The position numbers were made by a program, and so were the translations under genes. The notes under the pieces are model-generated. The model saw only the letters and a list, made by a program, of their open reading frames with translations. It had not been told where the DNA came from and did no database searches. Below are positions 43,919-55,134 of a DNA stretch of 64,000 nucleotides, piece after piece (the stretch's first letter is position 1; the number at the start of each line of letters is the position of its first letter). Origin of the DNA: Rhodocollybia butyracea (taxonomy: Eukaryota > Basidiomycota > Agaricomycetes > Agaricales > Omphalotaceae); contig JADNRY010000343.1 of NCBI GenBank assembly GCA_015501585.1, forward strand, positions 1-64,000, written 5' to 3'.

Positions 43919-44518
43919 TCAAGCTGGGTTGAGGAGAGACCAGGGGTCGGGATAGACGATAGCGGCATTATCACCAAGCCTCATAAACGTAAACATCCCT
44001 CTCATACCAACTTTGTCCAACGCGACGGGAGAGTGGACCATATCCATGATCTTTTTGCTGTTGTAGGGCACGTCCATCAGCCCATCGAGGTCTTTATTCG
44101 CCATCATCTGCTGCCATCTGGTGCATCCTGGCGAACGCGACGAAGGTGGAGGGGTCGTTGCTGGTGCCGCCGGCGAGGAGAAGAGTTCGACCGTCGCCTT
44201 GAGACTCGCGGACCCAGCTGCGGAGGATCGTCAACGCGGCTTTGATGAGCGTGGTTCCTTCGGAGAGTGCGTCTTTTTCGGTCGAGGTGGATGAGAGAAG
44301 CGTGATGTTTTTGGAGAGGAAGAATTCACGTGCAGATTGGGCATTCGTCGCGTCTTTTCTTACGGACTCGAGATAGGTGATGGCTGCGCGGAGGACCTCG
44401 CCTTTTATGATATGCCAGCCTTGCGGTAGCGGTAGCTAAACGATTCGTTTTCTCCCATCTCGTCGAATGCATCGTCGCCGTCGTTGTTGAGTTTGTATAG
44501 GAGCAAGGATCCGCACAT
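43919..44518 (-). pseudogene. Family P protein, copy D (two frame breaks, truncated)
   Basis: Start MCGSLLLYKLNNDGDDAFDE at 44518. A 2-nt insertion near 44425 shifts the frame in the SYRYR-GWH block; the family sequence then continues (LRAAITYLESVRKDATNAQS, LRSWVRESQGDGRTLLLAGG) until a second indel near 44110; then NKDLDGLMDVPYNSKKIMD and KVGMRGMFTFMRLGDNAAIV. The protein ends early at YPDPWSLLNPA, losing the last third of the conserved core. Copy A is its nearest relative. Confidence 0.8.
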
Positions 44519-44689
44519 GATTACGATTAGGGAAAGAGAACAGGAGTCGAGTACGTCGAGTACGTCGACGTTGAACGAACGTTGAGAAGGTGGTGGTTCG
44601 AGTTGAAAGCTTGAAAAGAAGAGAAGCAGCAAACGTAACCCTATTGGCTGACTCAGTTCTCGATTAGGAAATAGTTACATGAACGCAAT

Positions 44690-44765
44690 CATTCTGACAT
44701 ATACAACCATCATCCTCTTCCTCTTCTGTCACCTTCTCCAACACCGGCACCATTAACTGCGCCCA
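44690..44765 (-). pseudogene. Family P fragment, locus E
   Basis: A short reverse-strand piece reads AQLMVPVLEKVTEEEEDDG, matching the C-terminal core of the family. It sits upstream of copy D and belongs to another copy, since D lost this region elsewhere. Confidence 0.65.
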
Positions 44766-45019
44766 GATGCATACCCATTATCCCAGACTCATGGTCTCTT
44801 CTTCGAGTCCTTGAAGTTGAAAGATCTACATACGTGAGTACCTCCACAGTTTCAAGAGACAGATTTATTTAATCGTTCCATTTACTAGATGCGTTACCAT
44901 GTTCCGACCTCATGGATGGACACGGTACCCTTCTCCAATACCACGATCAAAGCATTAGACTCTACGCATAAGGCCATTGCTGGAACTCCACAGCGTGACC
45001 AGATTCCCCTTCCCGTGTG

Positions 45020-45900
45020 ATTTACTGTTATCAATATGTACTGGAATGGTTTCCAGGACCCGAATTCAAGCGCAAAGCAAGAAAATGGAGTCTTTTTGCG
45101 CATAAAGCTGACCGAACACGCTTCGTCAAACTCGATATCTCAATCCGAGTACAGACTCGATTGATTTACCATGACGGTGGGGATCTGCATGAGATTCAGT
45201 CAGTCCCTACATGACTAACAGTGCAGTAAGAAGACGAGCGGGCTTTGAAGGTGGCCTCTGTCACGGCCTATGGAGTTAGGTAGCCCCTTGATTAGCTTGT
45301 TTGACTTGCAGCTGACTCCTAGTAAGTTCTCCACAGACACAATAGCTGGAGTTTTATCCTGCCAGTGGTAAACAGACCAGTTTCCGCCTCTTATATGCAC
45401 TGTTTTCAACGAGATACAGGCTATGTTATGTACCTGCACATTCAAACCGAAGCTCAGCAGGAGCTTGACAGGGTTCTGGCACCAGGGGATCTACCGACTT
45501 TCTACCTACCTACCTACCTACCTACCCTCAAGCCACACTTTCCATATATCTCGGCGGTTGTCCGAGAGGTACTGGTACCGGCCTACTTTCAACGGGTAAT
45601 CAGCGATATGTGCTCACAATACATTTGCATAGGCGTCAACTGACGCCTTTATAGCCTTTCCACATGTCGTTACCGAAGAGGATGTTTTTATATATAGAGG
45701 ATACTCGATTCCTAAAGGTCCAAATGTCACGCCCAATGTCTGGTGAGCATACTATACTTATCCTCATTTGTAGTGTTCTGAGCTACTTATGCCTAGGTCC
45801 ATCTTACACAACGAAGAAGATTCAATCCGGATCCTTATCGGCTCAACCCTTCTCGCTTGCTTGATGTCAATAGGAATATGTATAGACCCCAATGTAAGTT
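45020..45900 (+). pseudogene. Cytochrome P450 pseudogene, tandem duplicate
   Basis: Pieces match the intact P450 downstream, in order but in changing frames: EWFPGPEFKRKARKWSLFAH (45050-45110), QTEAQQELDRVLAPGDLPTF (45440-45505), a (CTAC)n expansion at about 45507-45530 that replaces a few residues, FPYISAVVREVL (near 45540-45575, ExxR-helix region) and SILHNEEDSIRI (about 45795-45835). The N-terminal half, the I-helix threonine region and the heme-binding Cys loop are missing. It arose by tandem duplication of the adjacent gene, then decayed. Confidence 0.8.
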
Positions 45901-46458
45901 TACAAGTTTACAAGTTGATATTATATTCATCTCTATCCTATGTACCTAGAAGGACTAAGTTCATTTGGAGGTGTACATATTCTAAATTCAGGGCCAAGCG
46001 CCACGGATCTCACTAACACTTGCTCTCGATTCTTATCGCTATCGCTGCCTCCTCTGAGTCTCCTCAGTTAATCCCCCCTCAGTTAATCACCACCCACCCA
46101 CTCCTTGGCGTCTTTCCTGCGTGGGTCCTCATTTGTTTTCCACCCCATGGCCACCTTACTGTTACCTGTATGTTCACATTTATCATTGATTTATCGTATC
46201 CTAGATCCGATGATGTGATCGCTTGATTATAAGCGGATTATAAGCTGATAAGTTGTGGGAAGCGATCTGCCCCCTCCATCTCAGCTGTCGCACCTTCTAA
46301 GACAGAACCTAAATATTTGGCAGTAGAGAGGTATGTAAGTTGCAGCAGTCATAAGTCATACTGAATCTATCTTCAGCTGATACAGTCATCTCATAAGTAT
46401 ATGTTTTTTATAAAACGGACGGTCTCGACTGCCAAGACGGAAGTTCAAGTAACCCTTC

Positions 46459-48752
46459 ATGATGTTCAATTTCGACTCGATGCACGCATTAGCCCTTCTT
46501 TTCCTCACGTCGGTTCTCGTTCTATGGGCGCGATCACGGAAGGACTCACGCCCATACCCTCTGCCTCCAGGTCCCAAGAAGCTTCCGATTCTAGGCAACT
46601 TGTTCGATATCCCCAGAAAAGGCTTCATTTGGCTTGACTACATGGAGATGTGTCGCAAATACGGTAATAAATCTCTACTACAATCTCTACTACAATCGAA
46701 GATATGCTCAAGGGGCCCGCCAGATTCTGATATTATTCACCTAAGCGCTCTCGGAAATTCCATTATCATTCTGGATTCTGCGCAGGCGGTCGGCGATCTT
46801 CTTGAGAAGCGGTCCTCTCTGTACTCGAGTCGGCCTAATTCAGTATGTGACGCCTACTACTATCTAGCCACTATCTCCGTTACACCATACTCAGTTCTTC
46901 GTATTTTCAACAGGTTATGCTAAACGAGCTAATGGGGTACGTGATTAATCTGGTACATATACACGCGGATTTTTTTTTTGCTTTTCCTTGAATGTTCCCG
47001 CTCCCCTAACTGAAGCAAAAAAAATATCGGCGGTGTCGGATCACCGCGCCCTCTACTAAACAATTACAATAAGTAGATGGGGAAACATGTTAGCGATGCG
47101 GCCGAACGACGACATATGGAAAGCGCAGCGAAGAATATTCACAAACGCAATCCCTCCGTCAGACGTGAAGCGTTACCATCCGAAGCAAATCGCAGCGACT
47201 CATGAACTCCTTCGGGACCTCGCGCATTCCGATGATATCATAGGCGATTTGTATACGTGAGTGTCTACAAGTAAGTATAAGAAAGCAGATTTACCAACTT
47301 GGATTATATTTAGGTGGACCACTGTACTCATCACGGACATAGGTTATGGGATCCAAGGAGAGGAGGCCCTGCCCTTCATCAAGACCACCATGGAAGCACT
47401 AGAATCTATAACCCTCACTACAACCCCTGGTGCATTTTTAGTAGATCAAATTCCCCTTCGTAAGTAAAACACCATGTATTTCCCCTTCACTCCACTTGTG
47501 TAACACGTCACTAACACCTCAAAATCCAGTGAAATATGTACCAGAGTGGTTTCCAGGAGCTGATTTCAAGCGTAAAGCGAGAGAATGGAGCCTTTTGCGC
47601 ACGAAGATGACTGAAGACCCTTTTCGTGTAACCAAAGAACGAACGGTAAATGCGTTGTTCGTGGACTGTCACATCCTCATTGACCTATTGTTATGGCTGC
47701 TAGGCCGCTGGTACTGCCACTCCGTCTCTTGTCTCTGTTGCCCTTGAGCAGATAGATCTTAACAAGGACATAGCACAGCAGGAGGAGCTCATCAAGGCGG
47801 CCTCTGCGATGGCTCATCTAGGTGATAGCCTACCTTATTAGGCTAATAGGCTTTCAGCTCACTCTCTCAAAAGGTGCTACGGACACGATAGTTTCGACTA
47901 TGGGGGGTTTTATACTGGTAAACGGCATGGTTTCACTGCCCACTTTATATGCACTGCTAACACACGGCAGGCTATGTTGATGAATCCGGATGTGCAAACC
48001 GAAGCTCAACGTGAACTCGACAGAGTTTTGGCGCCAGGAGATTTACCAACATTTGCCCTCGAGCCAGATCTTCCATACATCCAGGCAATTATTTGGGAGG
48101 TGTTGAGGTATTAGAGGGTCTTGGTTCAATATTCAAGATGTACAACTCACAAGTTGTACATACAGACATCAACCAGTCCTACCTCTATGTTTCCCACATC
48201 TCTCTACTGAAGATGATGTTTATTCCGGATATCTAATTCCCAAAAACTCGATTATTATGCCCAGTATCTGGTGAGCATACCGTCCTCCTATCACTTGATA
48301 GTTTCTGAACAGCGAAAATACGATACGCAGGTCAATTTTACACAACAAAGAAGAACATCCAGATCCATATCGATTCAACCCTTCCCGCTTTCTTGATACT
48401 AATGGGAAAATAGACCCCAGTGTCAAAGATATAGGTGCTGCGTTCGGATTTGGCAGGCGCGCTTGTGTGAGTGTCCTTTTCCTGTTCTCACATTTTGGGT
48501 AGAGTTGATTTCAGAGATATTTATTGATAGCCTGGTAAGGAGCTTGGGCTGGCATCATTGTGGATTGGGATAGCGTCGATTTTGACGTGCTACAGAATCG
48601 AGCCGGAGATTGACGAGCATGGTAACCTTGCGGAGCGAAAAGCGGAGTGGTATCCTGGGCCGACCATTCTCAACCGCCCACTTCCTTTCAAATGTCGGTT
48701 TGTTCCTCGCTCCAAAGATGTAGAAGCATCTCTGGATATGAAATTTGCTTGA
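46459..48752 (+). CDS. Cytochrome P450 monooxygenase
   Basis: About a dozen exons with introns of 40-100 nt. The N-terminus has a membrane anchor (HALALLFLTSVLVLWARS) and proline hinge (YPLPPGPKKLPILGNLFDIP), so it is ER-bound. Further marks are DDIWKAQRRIFTNAIPP (C helix, W-x3-R), ATDTIVST in the I helix (oxygen-activating Thr), EVLR of the ExxR motif (near 48100), the SRF-type meander PYRFNPSRFL and the heme loop FGFGRRAC ending an exon at 48466, with PGKELG opening the next. The sequence style resembles basidiomycete P450s often annotated as O-methylsterigmatocystin oxidoreductase-like, a label that says little about substrate. It would use NADPH-P450 reductase. A decayed duplicate lies upstream. 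All frames look intact; exact small exons in 46660-47100 are provisional. Confidence 0.85.
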
Positions 48753-48849
48753 GAAACTGTACAGTCTGTGCTGTGTAAATCTTCGAATGCAATAGTATGT
48801 AGTAGTATTTCATTAAGGGTAAACGGTACTTAGCTCCGCGCGCGAGTTA

Positions 48850-49035
48850 TTGCTCCATATGGGAGCGTGATATCTGTCGACGAAGAGTTGACGCGTCTTG
48901 TTTTACTCCGTTGAGATAGATAGATTATAGCAGCGCGACGACGCATTCAACTATATGGAAGAAAGCAGCTCATCTGGACACCGCTTGGCATTCCATCATA
49001 GTTTGTATAGGTTCAAGGAGCCGTCCATGATTGGT
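48850..49035. pseudogene. Scrambled family P fragments, locus F
   Basis: Both strands carry pieces: forward CGACGACGCATTCAACTATATGGAAGAAAG encodes the DDAFNYMEE start region, while neighbouring CCATATGGGAGCGTGATATC and ATTATAGCAGCGCG match the reverse-strand middle of copy G. The fragments are short and rearranged relative to each other, showing breakage and inversion. Confidence 0.6.
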
Positions 49036-49184
49036 AGTTTAGCGATTTAGGGAAAGAGAATGAAAGTTGGGTTATATGTCGAGGTTGAGATGGTGGTGGT
49101 TTGATTTCAAGCCTGAAAAGAAGAAAAGAAAATAAGTAAGTAAAAGTAACCCCTATCTGCTTGATTAGGAAATAGTTTACACTT

Positions 49185-49967
49185 CTATCCCCTGATATAA
49201 GTACCCTCGCTACATTTGGCAAACAAGTTCCTAAGCTTCTGAACGCTATCCTTCTGACCTATCATACCATCGTCCTCATCGTCTTCTGTAACTGTAAGCA
49301 CCTTCTCCAACGCTGGCGCCATCAACTGCGCCTCCTCGGGATAGATGAATACCCCATTATCCATCAGGTTCATGAATATATACATCCCTCTCATACCCAC
49401 TTTCGCAAGCTCGACAGGACAATAAACAAGATCCATGATTTTCTGGCCTTTGTAGGATCTATCCATGAGTCCGTCGAGGTCGTTTTCGCTTAGCATTTGT
49501 CTCTCTAGAGTGCGTTTGGCGAATACATCGACGAGAGTAGCGTAACTGGCGTTTGGACCGGGAGATGTTCCGGGGAGGCTGCTCCTGCTCATGGTGGGGT
49601 AGGGCCCGAAGAGTGGCAGAGGTTGACCGTTGTTTGTAGGCTCGCGGACCCAACCGCGGAGGACGCCCAGTGCACCGTCGATGGCTGAGGTGCCATCGGA
49701 GAGGAATTCTTCGTCGGTTTTAAGTTCGTCGGTTTCGATGGAATATGGGAGCGTGATGTCGTTGTCGGAGAAGAATTGGCGTGGGGAGGGTGCTTGAGCA
49801 GCGTCTTGTTTTAGGGAGCCGAGGTAGGTTATGGCAGCGCGGAGAGCGTCCCCTTTGATGGAATGCCACATTGGATAGCGGTAGCTAAAGGAGTCGCTTT
49901 CTTCCATATAGTCGAATGCGTCAGTGCCATCGTTGTTTAGCTTCATTAGCCACAAAGTACCGCCCAT
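49185..49967 (-). CDS. Family P protein, copy G (intact, 260 aa)
   Basis: Single exon starting MGGTLWLMKLNNDGTDAFDY at 49967. Conserved SFSYRYPMWHSIKGDALRAA block; then LPYSIETDELKTDEEFLSDG, with a duplicated ETDE motif; LRGWVREPTNNGQPLPLFG; a longer variable linker; and the core NDLDGLMDRSYKGQKIMDLV, ELAKVGMRGMYIFMNLMDN, YPEEAQLMAPALEKV and LRNLFAKCSEGTYIRG. It is the longest intact member, the difference lying in the linker. Together with H it forms a tail-to-head pair on the same strand. No signal or membrane segment. Confidence 0.85.
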   Translation of the reverse strand: MGGTLWLMKLNNDGTDAFDYMEESDSFSYRYPMWHSIKGDALRAAITYLGSLKQDAAQAPSPRQFFSDNDITLPYSIETDELKTDEEFLSDGTSAIDGALGVLRGWVREPTNNGQPLPLFGPYPTMSRSSLPGTSPGPNASYATLVDVFAKRTLERQMLSENDLDGLMDRSYKGQKIMDLVYCPVELAKVGMRGMYIFMNLMDNGVFIYPEEAQLMAPALEKVLTVTEDDEDDGMIGQKDSVQKLRNLFAKCSEGTYIRG

Positions 49968-50089
49968 CTTAGAGAGTGAGAGTTGATGCAGATGTTGAGT
50001 ATGTTGAGATGGTGGTTGAAACGTTGAAAAGAACCCCTATTATCCGCTGAGTCAATTCTCAAATTAATAACTCCCTGACCCCTATCCAA

Positions 50090-50904
50090 CTATCCCTTAA
50101 TATAACAACCATCTCCACATTTCGCAAACAAATCCCTTAGCCCCTGCACACTCTCCTTCTGACCAAATTGTCCATCATCCTCCGTAACCTCAAGCACCTT
50201 CTCCAACACCGGAACCATCAATCTTGCGTCTTCAGGATAGATAACAACTCTGTTATCCATAAGGTTCATGAATATGAACAATCCCCTCATACCGACTTTC
50301 GCCAATGGGATAGGACAATAAACCGTGTCCATGATTTTTTGGCTCCAGTACGACCTATCTAAGAGTCCGTCAAAGTCGTTCCCTCGCAACATCGTATGAC
50401 GCTGAGACAGTTTGGCAAGCATACTGCTGAAACCGAAAGTGGGTGGACCGGTGCTGGGCCGGGTTCTGTATCCATTTCGTAGCTCGAGGAGAGAAGGGTT
50501 TCGCCGTTGTTTATAGGCTCGCGGACCCAGCTAAGGAGAATGCCCAGTGCGTCGTCGATGAGCGCGGTGCCTTCGGAGAGAGCTGATTTGGAGGTTTCTT
50601 TGGGGGTTTCTCTTTCTTCGAAGGTTTCTTCAGGGCTTTCTTCAGAAGTTTGGACAGAAGATTGAAGCATGATATCCTTCTCAATAAAGAACCGACGCGC
50701 AGAAGCAGAGTCTGCTTCCGTTTTCATAACCTCTGCCGCCTCTGCCTTGACCCCCTTGAGATAGGTTATAGCGGCGCGGAGGGCATCGCCTTTGATGACA
50801 TGCCAGCCTGAGTAGTGGTATTCGAAGATGTCGGTTTCGTCCATCTCGTCGTAGGCGTCTTCGCCGTCGTAGGTTAGTTTGAGGAGGTGTAGTTCACCGG
50901 TCAT
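50090..50904 (-). pseudogene. Family P protein, copy H (frameshifted)
   Basis: Start MTGELHLLKLTYDGEDAYDE at 50904. The first 160 codons follow the family but contain an Glu/Ser/Thr-rich expansion (SEESPEETFEERETPKETSK) not seen elsewhere. Near 50425, in the linker, the frame shifts; the core resumes in the next frame with FDGLLDRSYWSQKIMDTVYC, LAKVGMRGLFIFMNLMDN, YPEDARLMVPVLEKVLEV and LRDLFAKCGDGCYIKG. The fragment at 56107 is its closest relative (QKESV and GCYI words). A short intron could rescue the frame, but none is obvious. Confidence 0.8.
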
Positions 50905-51537
50905 GATGCAGATGGAAAGGTGAGAGGGAGGAGAAGAAAGAGGACACAGAGGGAGGAGTTGACGTTGAGACGATGATGGTGCAGAAGCAAGCCGTAGTAT
51001 CTGGTGAGACATGACGTTCAGGACATACTATTATAAGCAGAGTTCAAAGCAGAGTTCAAATAAACTTGTACACCAATACGAGATTTGCACGGTGTACTGT
51101 CTGGAAGAATATTGCGATAATGTCCATCAAGAACTAGCCCACAGGTTGATTTTCTTGCGGTTGTTAACTGTGCGAGCTTCCGGTCAAGCACGCGCCACGA
51201 TCACTCGAGTACTCAAGTACTCACTCACAGGTGCGTTTCCGTACAACATCTATCAACTTGAGCAGTGCTTGCGCGCACAAAGAAAGAAAGTACATCTCAC
51301 GAGATGTTTGTCTGATCCGACAATTACTCGGGCCGAAATCCGAACCACCTTCTCTTCTGTTCTACTACCCTCGATACGTCGCCCCGACACATTTGTATTA
51401 GAAAGAGGAAGAAGATTTGGGGAAAACAAGTCTTACCAGTACCAGAAAAGTGGGCTTTTCCCTGCCAGTGTCTCTGCTTTCTTCGTCTCATTTCCATTTC
51501 CATCTCTAATCTTTTTTGTTTATTTAGTTTTTGTCTT

Positions 51538-52178
51538 TTGTCTTTTCATACCTCCAGCGCAGGCGCAGGCGCAAAGGACTCGAAGCAATCAAAGAAGAAG
51601 GATAGGAAGAGGAAGCACTCTGAGAATGTGGACCTGACAGATAGGCATAACGATGATTTTGAATCAGAAGTGCTTGTTATTGTCAACAGAATCCCCGGTA
51701 CGTTTATTCAAGATAATCCTAGTTCTATGATTCTAAATATCGCGTCTTAAGTACTATAATTTGTGTATCTGATAGGTCAAGGCAGGATCCGGAAATAATC
51801 GATAATCGCTAAACCAGCCAATCCCTCCCCTCACGCGCGACACACGCGAAATATCTCTGCGTGTAACATGTACCATGAAGCCGATTCTCCTGCCACGATC
51901 GACCACGGTCGAGAGTGCCAATGCCACCACCTGCGCGCTCGCCAAAGCAGACTCATAAATGGGAATGGGAAAACACATTGCCCTGGAACGATGGTGCGGC
52001 GATCTTTTTTGAAAAGCGGGCGGATTTTTTTTGGTTAGTGGGAGGTATCAGTACAAGCTTACGGCTGCAATCATTTCTCTGGGACAAGGAAAGAAGAATG
52101 CGTGGCAGGCTTGTTGCTGAAATTGATGCTGCTGCTGAGGTGCGTGTATCTGATCTTATGAATGATATCATCAACTGA
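51538..52178 (+). CDS. Possible hypothetical gene with basic N-terminal region
   Basis: Two natural-looking pieces on the plus strand may be exons of one gene: a lysine-rich stretch DSKQSKKKDRKRKHSENVD (about 51570-51630, a candidate nuclear-localisation signal) continuing to VLVIVNRIPG just before a GT donor at about 51699, and a later piece beginning RSPKQTHKWEWENTLPWND and ending VSDLMNDIIN at 52178. The connecting exon (51770-51930) is unclear, as is the start. No domain is recognised. Confidence 0.3.
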
Positions 52179-52218
52179 AGGTTGATATAGATACTACGGT
52201 TCACCGATTTTTTGAGAT

Positions 52219-52900
52219 TTGGGGTTGGAATATGTGGGCTCAGCAGCCGGTAAAGAACTCTGCGTGCATGGAAGTGCGTTAATTAACGGTTGCTCGTTTG
52301 AGATTATATCTTTGATACTTACTTTCAAGTCCAGCCATAAGGAAGTGATTGCCGTCAATCCCTTTCAATTTCGCGATCGGGGAGAAAAATCTAGGCGCAA
52401 CGCGGCCGCTTGCGCTCGTAGGCAACTTTACATATTTTGCGGATGTACCATCTTCACCGAGGCCAGTGTACCCCCGGCGTCATCCGATTCGTACCTGGCC
52501 CTTGGCCCTCCTCCAGAGGTTGTCGCCCGGGCAATCGAACGCAAGAGCTTCGCTGCGCTCCATTTCACCAAGCTGTGGAAAGACATTTAGGATGATATGG
52601 ACAAAGTATAAGGGGTACCCGCCTCCTGGACCACCCAGGGAGAGACATCCACGCGCAGATATCAGATGGGAACGGCGCGGTGCTGAGCGCTGAGCTTCGA
52701 GACGGGTGATAATCGATAAGGAGCTGAGCGAGAAGATCGTGGCGGGGGTGAGGCTGTGGGGGGATTAGTGTGAGCTTTGGGTGTGTGGATAGCTGGATTA
52801 GTATGCCTTGTGTGATATTGTACGTACTTGAGGGAATGCTTTTCAAAACTAAAACAGATACATAAGTACATTTAAGACCGGGTTTCAAGCTTCAAGCCCT
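52219..52900. other. Weak coding fragments, no assigned gene
   Basis: A plus-strand frame to 52590 ends with SYLALGPPPEVVARAIERKS, which reads naturally, but the upstream part does not and no motif helps. It may be a decayed exon. It lies just downstream of the HET gene's 3' end. Confidence 0.25.
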
Positions 52901-53017
52901 GGTCACCCCTACAGTGAGGGAGGGAAGACGACTAGGTCGTCTGACCCGACCCATACCAAACTCTCCATCACAAAAAAAAGATATATGTATAGGTACATAG
53001 CCAGCTGCATTTGTAGT

Positions 53018-55129
53018 TTATACAACGATCTTTCCAATGGATGCTCTGGTGATGTGTCTTGGGTACTCATCTCTATGCAGACCACTGAAGTATGCCCTGG
53101 ACTTTCTGGTGACTTCAATTCTAGAGTTGTACTGGTTATGAGAGGTTCGAAGCAGATCAGAGCAAACAGATGCAGTCAATACCGTTTTGTTCCCCAGTGA
53201 GGCAGTAAAAATGACTTCATCAGAAACCAATAGTTGGCCTCTAGTACCAGCGTTACGTGCACTTCGTCTCTGATTATCGCGGTATAAGTTGCAGATATCC
53301 TTCGCGGCTTCCTCGTACTTTGTGTCCTTCAGAAAATAAACATTTGACCATACGGTTTTGTCATTGAATCCGAATGTAACTGCAAATCTTTTCTGATCCT
53401 GCTCATGCCAAAAACAGAGAATGCCTGTGTCACTGGCATCATCCAACAAAAGATTCATGGTATCCTTGTCCCGGTCCTCCCAAGCATTGTCAGGGTATGA
53501 TTCCTCTAGAGAGAAACCAGCATTGATCGCGCTGGAGAAGGATACACTGAATTCAAACTGGACCGGAAGAACAGCTGGAGCTACATCAACGACACGGACA
53601 TTGAGTATATGGCGGAGATCCTTATTCTGGTACTGGCGACGTGTCTCAACGAGGATGGCAACATTATCTGCCAGAGATTTTGACATCCTGTCCACTTGAA
53701 GCTTTTTCTGGCCAAAGACGGCGTAAGACCATTGAATGTACTCGAGATTGGGCTTGTCCGTTTTGAAATTAAGAAGAAGGTCGAACCAGCCCTTTCCAGC
53801 CACAACAACAAATGGCCGGCGGGTTCGGTCATGTATGAAGAGGAAAGCCTGGGGAAAATCATCCAGTACGAAAACTCCAATGCTATGGTCTACAGGATCA
53901 GTGATTTTGGCGGCAACGGGGATTCGGAAGTCTGCACTGGAGGGGAATACTTCAATAGGCCTAATCCCCTGACCACCAGAAAAGAAGACTGCTACTCGGT
54001 CAGAAGAGGGAAAATTATGTCCGAGGCGGGGAAGATCCCACGCCATGAACAGTAGTTCCTGTGGGCTCCCCTCAATTTTTCCACACATGTTCCGTATTGC
54101 GTCTTCTTCAAGAAGCTTGTTTGGATGAACCCTCTTGTGATTACCCTCATCTGACTTTTCGGTGAAAATGGCCAGACGCTTCGACGTCTTCGATTTACAA
54201 TTCAGAAGAGCCAGGAACTCTGACTTGTCATCGATGACGGGTAAGAGGGTAAGGTGGACTAGTAAGCCCATATTGGTCATTGAAAACGGCCGTTGATTGT
54301 CGAACCAGAAAGGCATATACTCGCCACTTCCTTCAAAGACATCTGGACTGGTGGCAACTATCCCGCTAGTATTGGTAGATGGTGACTTCGACTTCCAGGC
54401 AAAGATCGTTTGATCGTTAGAAACCTTCAAAATCTCCTCCTGTAGCCTGATGAACGCATGCTCTCCTTCGCCATAGATCGGGGGCATGTAGACACCAAAG
54501 ATTCCCATTAGTGAATACGCCCTGTCTTCTACGCGTGTTGTCTCCCTTCTAGCGGCCCAAGACATCCTCGCCGCGATACTGCTCTTGCTCAGATCAGCAC
54601 CCAACAGAACCTCTGATGGGATCCCAGTAATCTCTGTGATGGTCTTTTGCAGGCTCGCCTTCGTTCCAATCTTCACCCAGTCATTTGTGAAGAAGAAAAC
54701 TGTCACCGGTGCTATCAACTCCTGTAGAGTCCACCCTCTTGTAAACCATTTACACGTCCGGAAGTTCAACTTGAAGGACCGGCCGAGACGGTCACTTCGC
54801 ATATCCGCCAGATAGGCATAGCAAATTTCTGCTTTTTTGTAATAACTGTACATCGAGTTGATGGCTTCCGAGAGCTCGGAACTGCTGGATTTATCAATGC
54901 AGCAGGTGTCGATCCAGATGTACTCCCAATCCTCCTTGCGTGCCAGCTCGCATGCTCCCACAAGCTTAGACCACCCTTTCTTCCCCTTTCTCTTCAAAGA
55001 ATCCTGCATATCCTGGAACGTCACCTCCTCGTCTCCCCAGACATGTGAGAGGATTGCATATTTCGGTCTCTTCCGCTCATCAACATAGACGAGCTCCGGG
55101 TCTGTACCAAGGGTTCGAAGGAGTCGCAT
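53018..55129 (-). CDS. HET-domain protein (heterokaryon-incompatibility type), 703 aa
   Basis: One uninterrupted exon from 55129. The N-terminal ~240 residues form a HET domain: AILSHVWGDEEVTFQDM (block 1), EDWEYIWIDTCCIDKSSSSE (block 2, with the characteristic IDTCCID), NSMYSYYKKAEICYAYLAD, then WFTRGWTLQELIAPVTVFFF (block 3), and ARRETTRVEDRAYSLMGIFG followed by YGEGEHAFIRLQEEI. The remaining ~450 residues are a long C-terminal region without NACHT, WD40 or ankyrin repeats that I can see. By family knowledge HET proteins are effectors of vegetative incompatibility in filamentous fungi and their activation causes cell death; in basidiomycetes the role is less established. Complete and apparently functional. 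The start agrees with the usual MRLL(R/D)T opening. Confidence 0.9.
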   Translation of the reverse strand: MRLLRTLGTDPELVYVDERKRPKYAILSHVWGDEEVTFQDMQDSLKRKGKKGWSKLVGACELARKEDWEYIWIDTCCIDKSSSSELSEAINSMYSYYKKAEICYAYLADMRSDRLGRSFKLNFRTCKWFTRGWTLQELIAPVTVFFFTNDWVKIGTKASLQKTITEITGIPSEVLLGADLSKSSIAARMSWAARRETTRVEDRAYSLMGIFGVYMPPIYGEGEHAFIRLQEEILKVSNDQTIFAWKSKSPSTNTSGIVATSPDVFEGSGEYMPFWFDNQRPFSMTNMGLLVHLTLLPVIDDKSEFLALLNCKSKTSKRLAIFTEKSDEGNHKRVHPNKLLEEDAIRNMCGKIEGSPQELLFMAWDLPRLGHNFPSSDRVAVFFSGGQGIRPIEVFPSSADFRIPVAAKITDPVDHSIGVFVLDDFPQAFLFIHDRTRRPFVVVAGKGWFDLLLNFKTDKPNLEYIQWSYAVFGQKKLQVDRMSKSLADNVAILVETRRQYQNKDLRHILNVRVVDVAPAVLPVQFEFSVSFSSAINAGFSLEESYPDNAWEDRDKDTMNLLLDDASDTGILCFWHEQDQKRFAVTFGFNDKTVWSNVYFLKDTKYEEAAKDICNLYRDNQRRSARNAGTRGQLLVSDEVIFTASLGNKTVLTASVCSDLLRTSHNQYNSRIEVTRKSRAYFSGLHRDEYPRHITRASIGKIVV

Positions 55130-55134
55130 GATTC

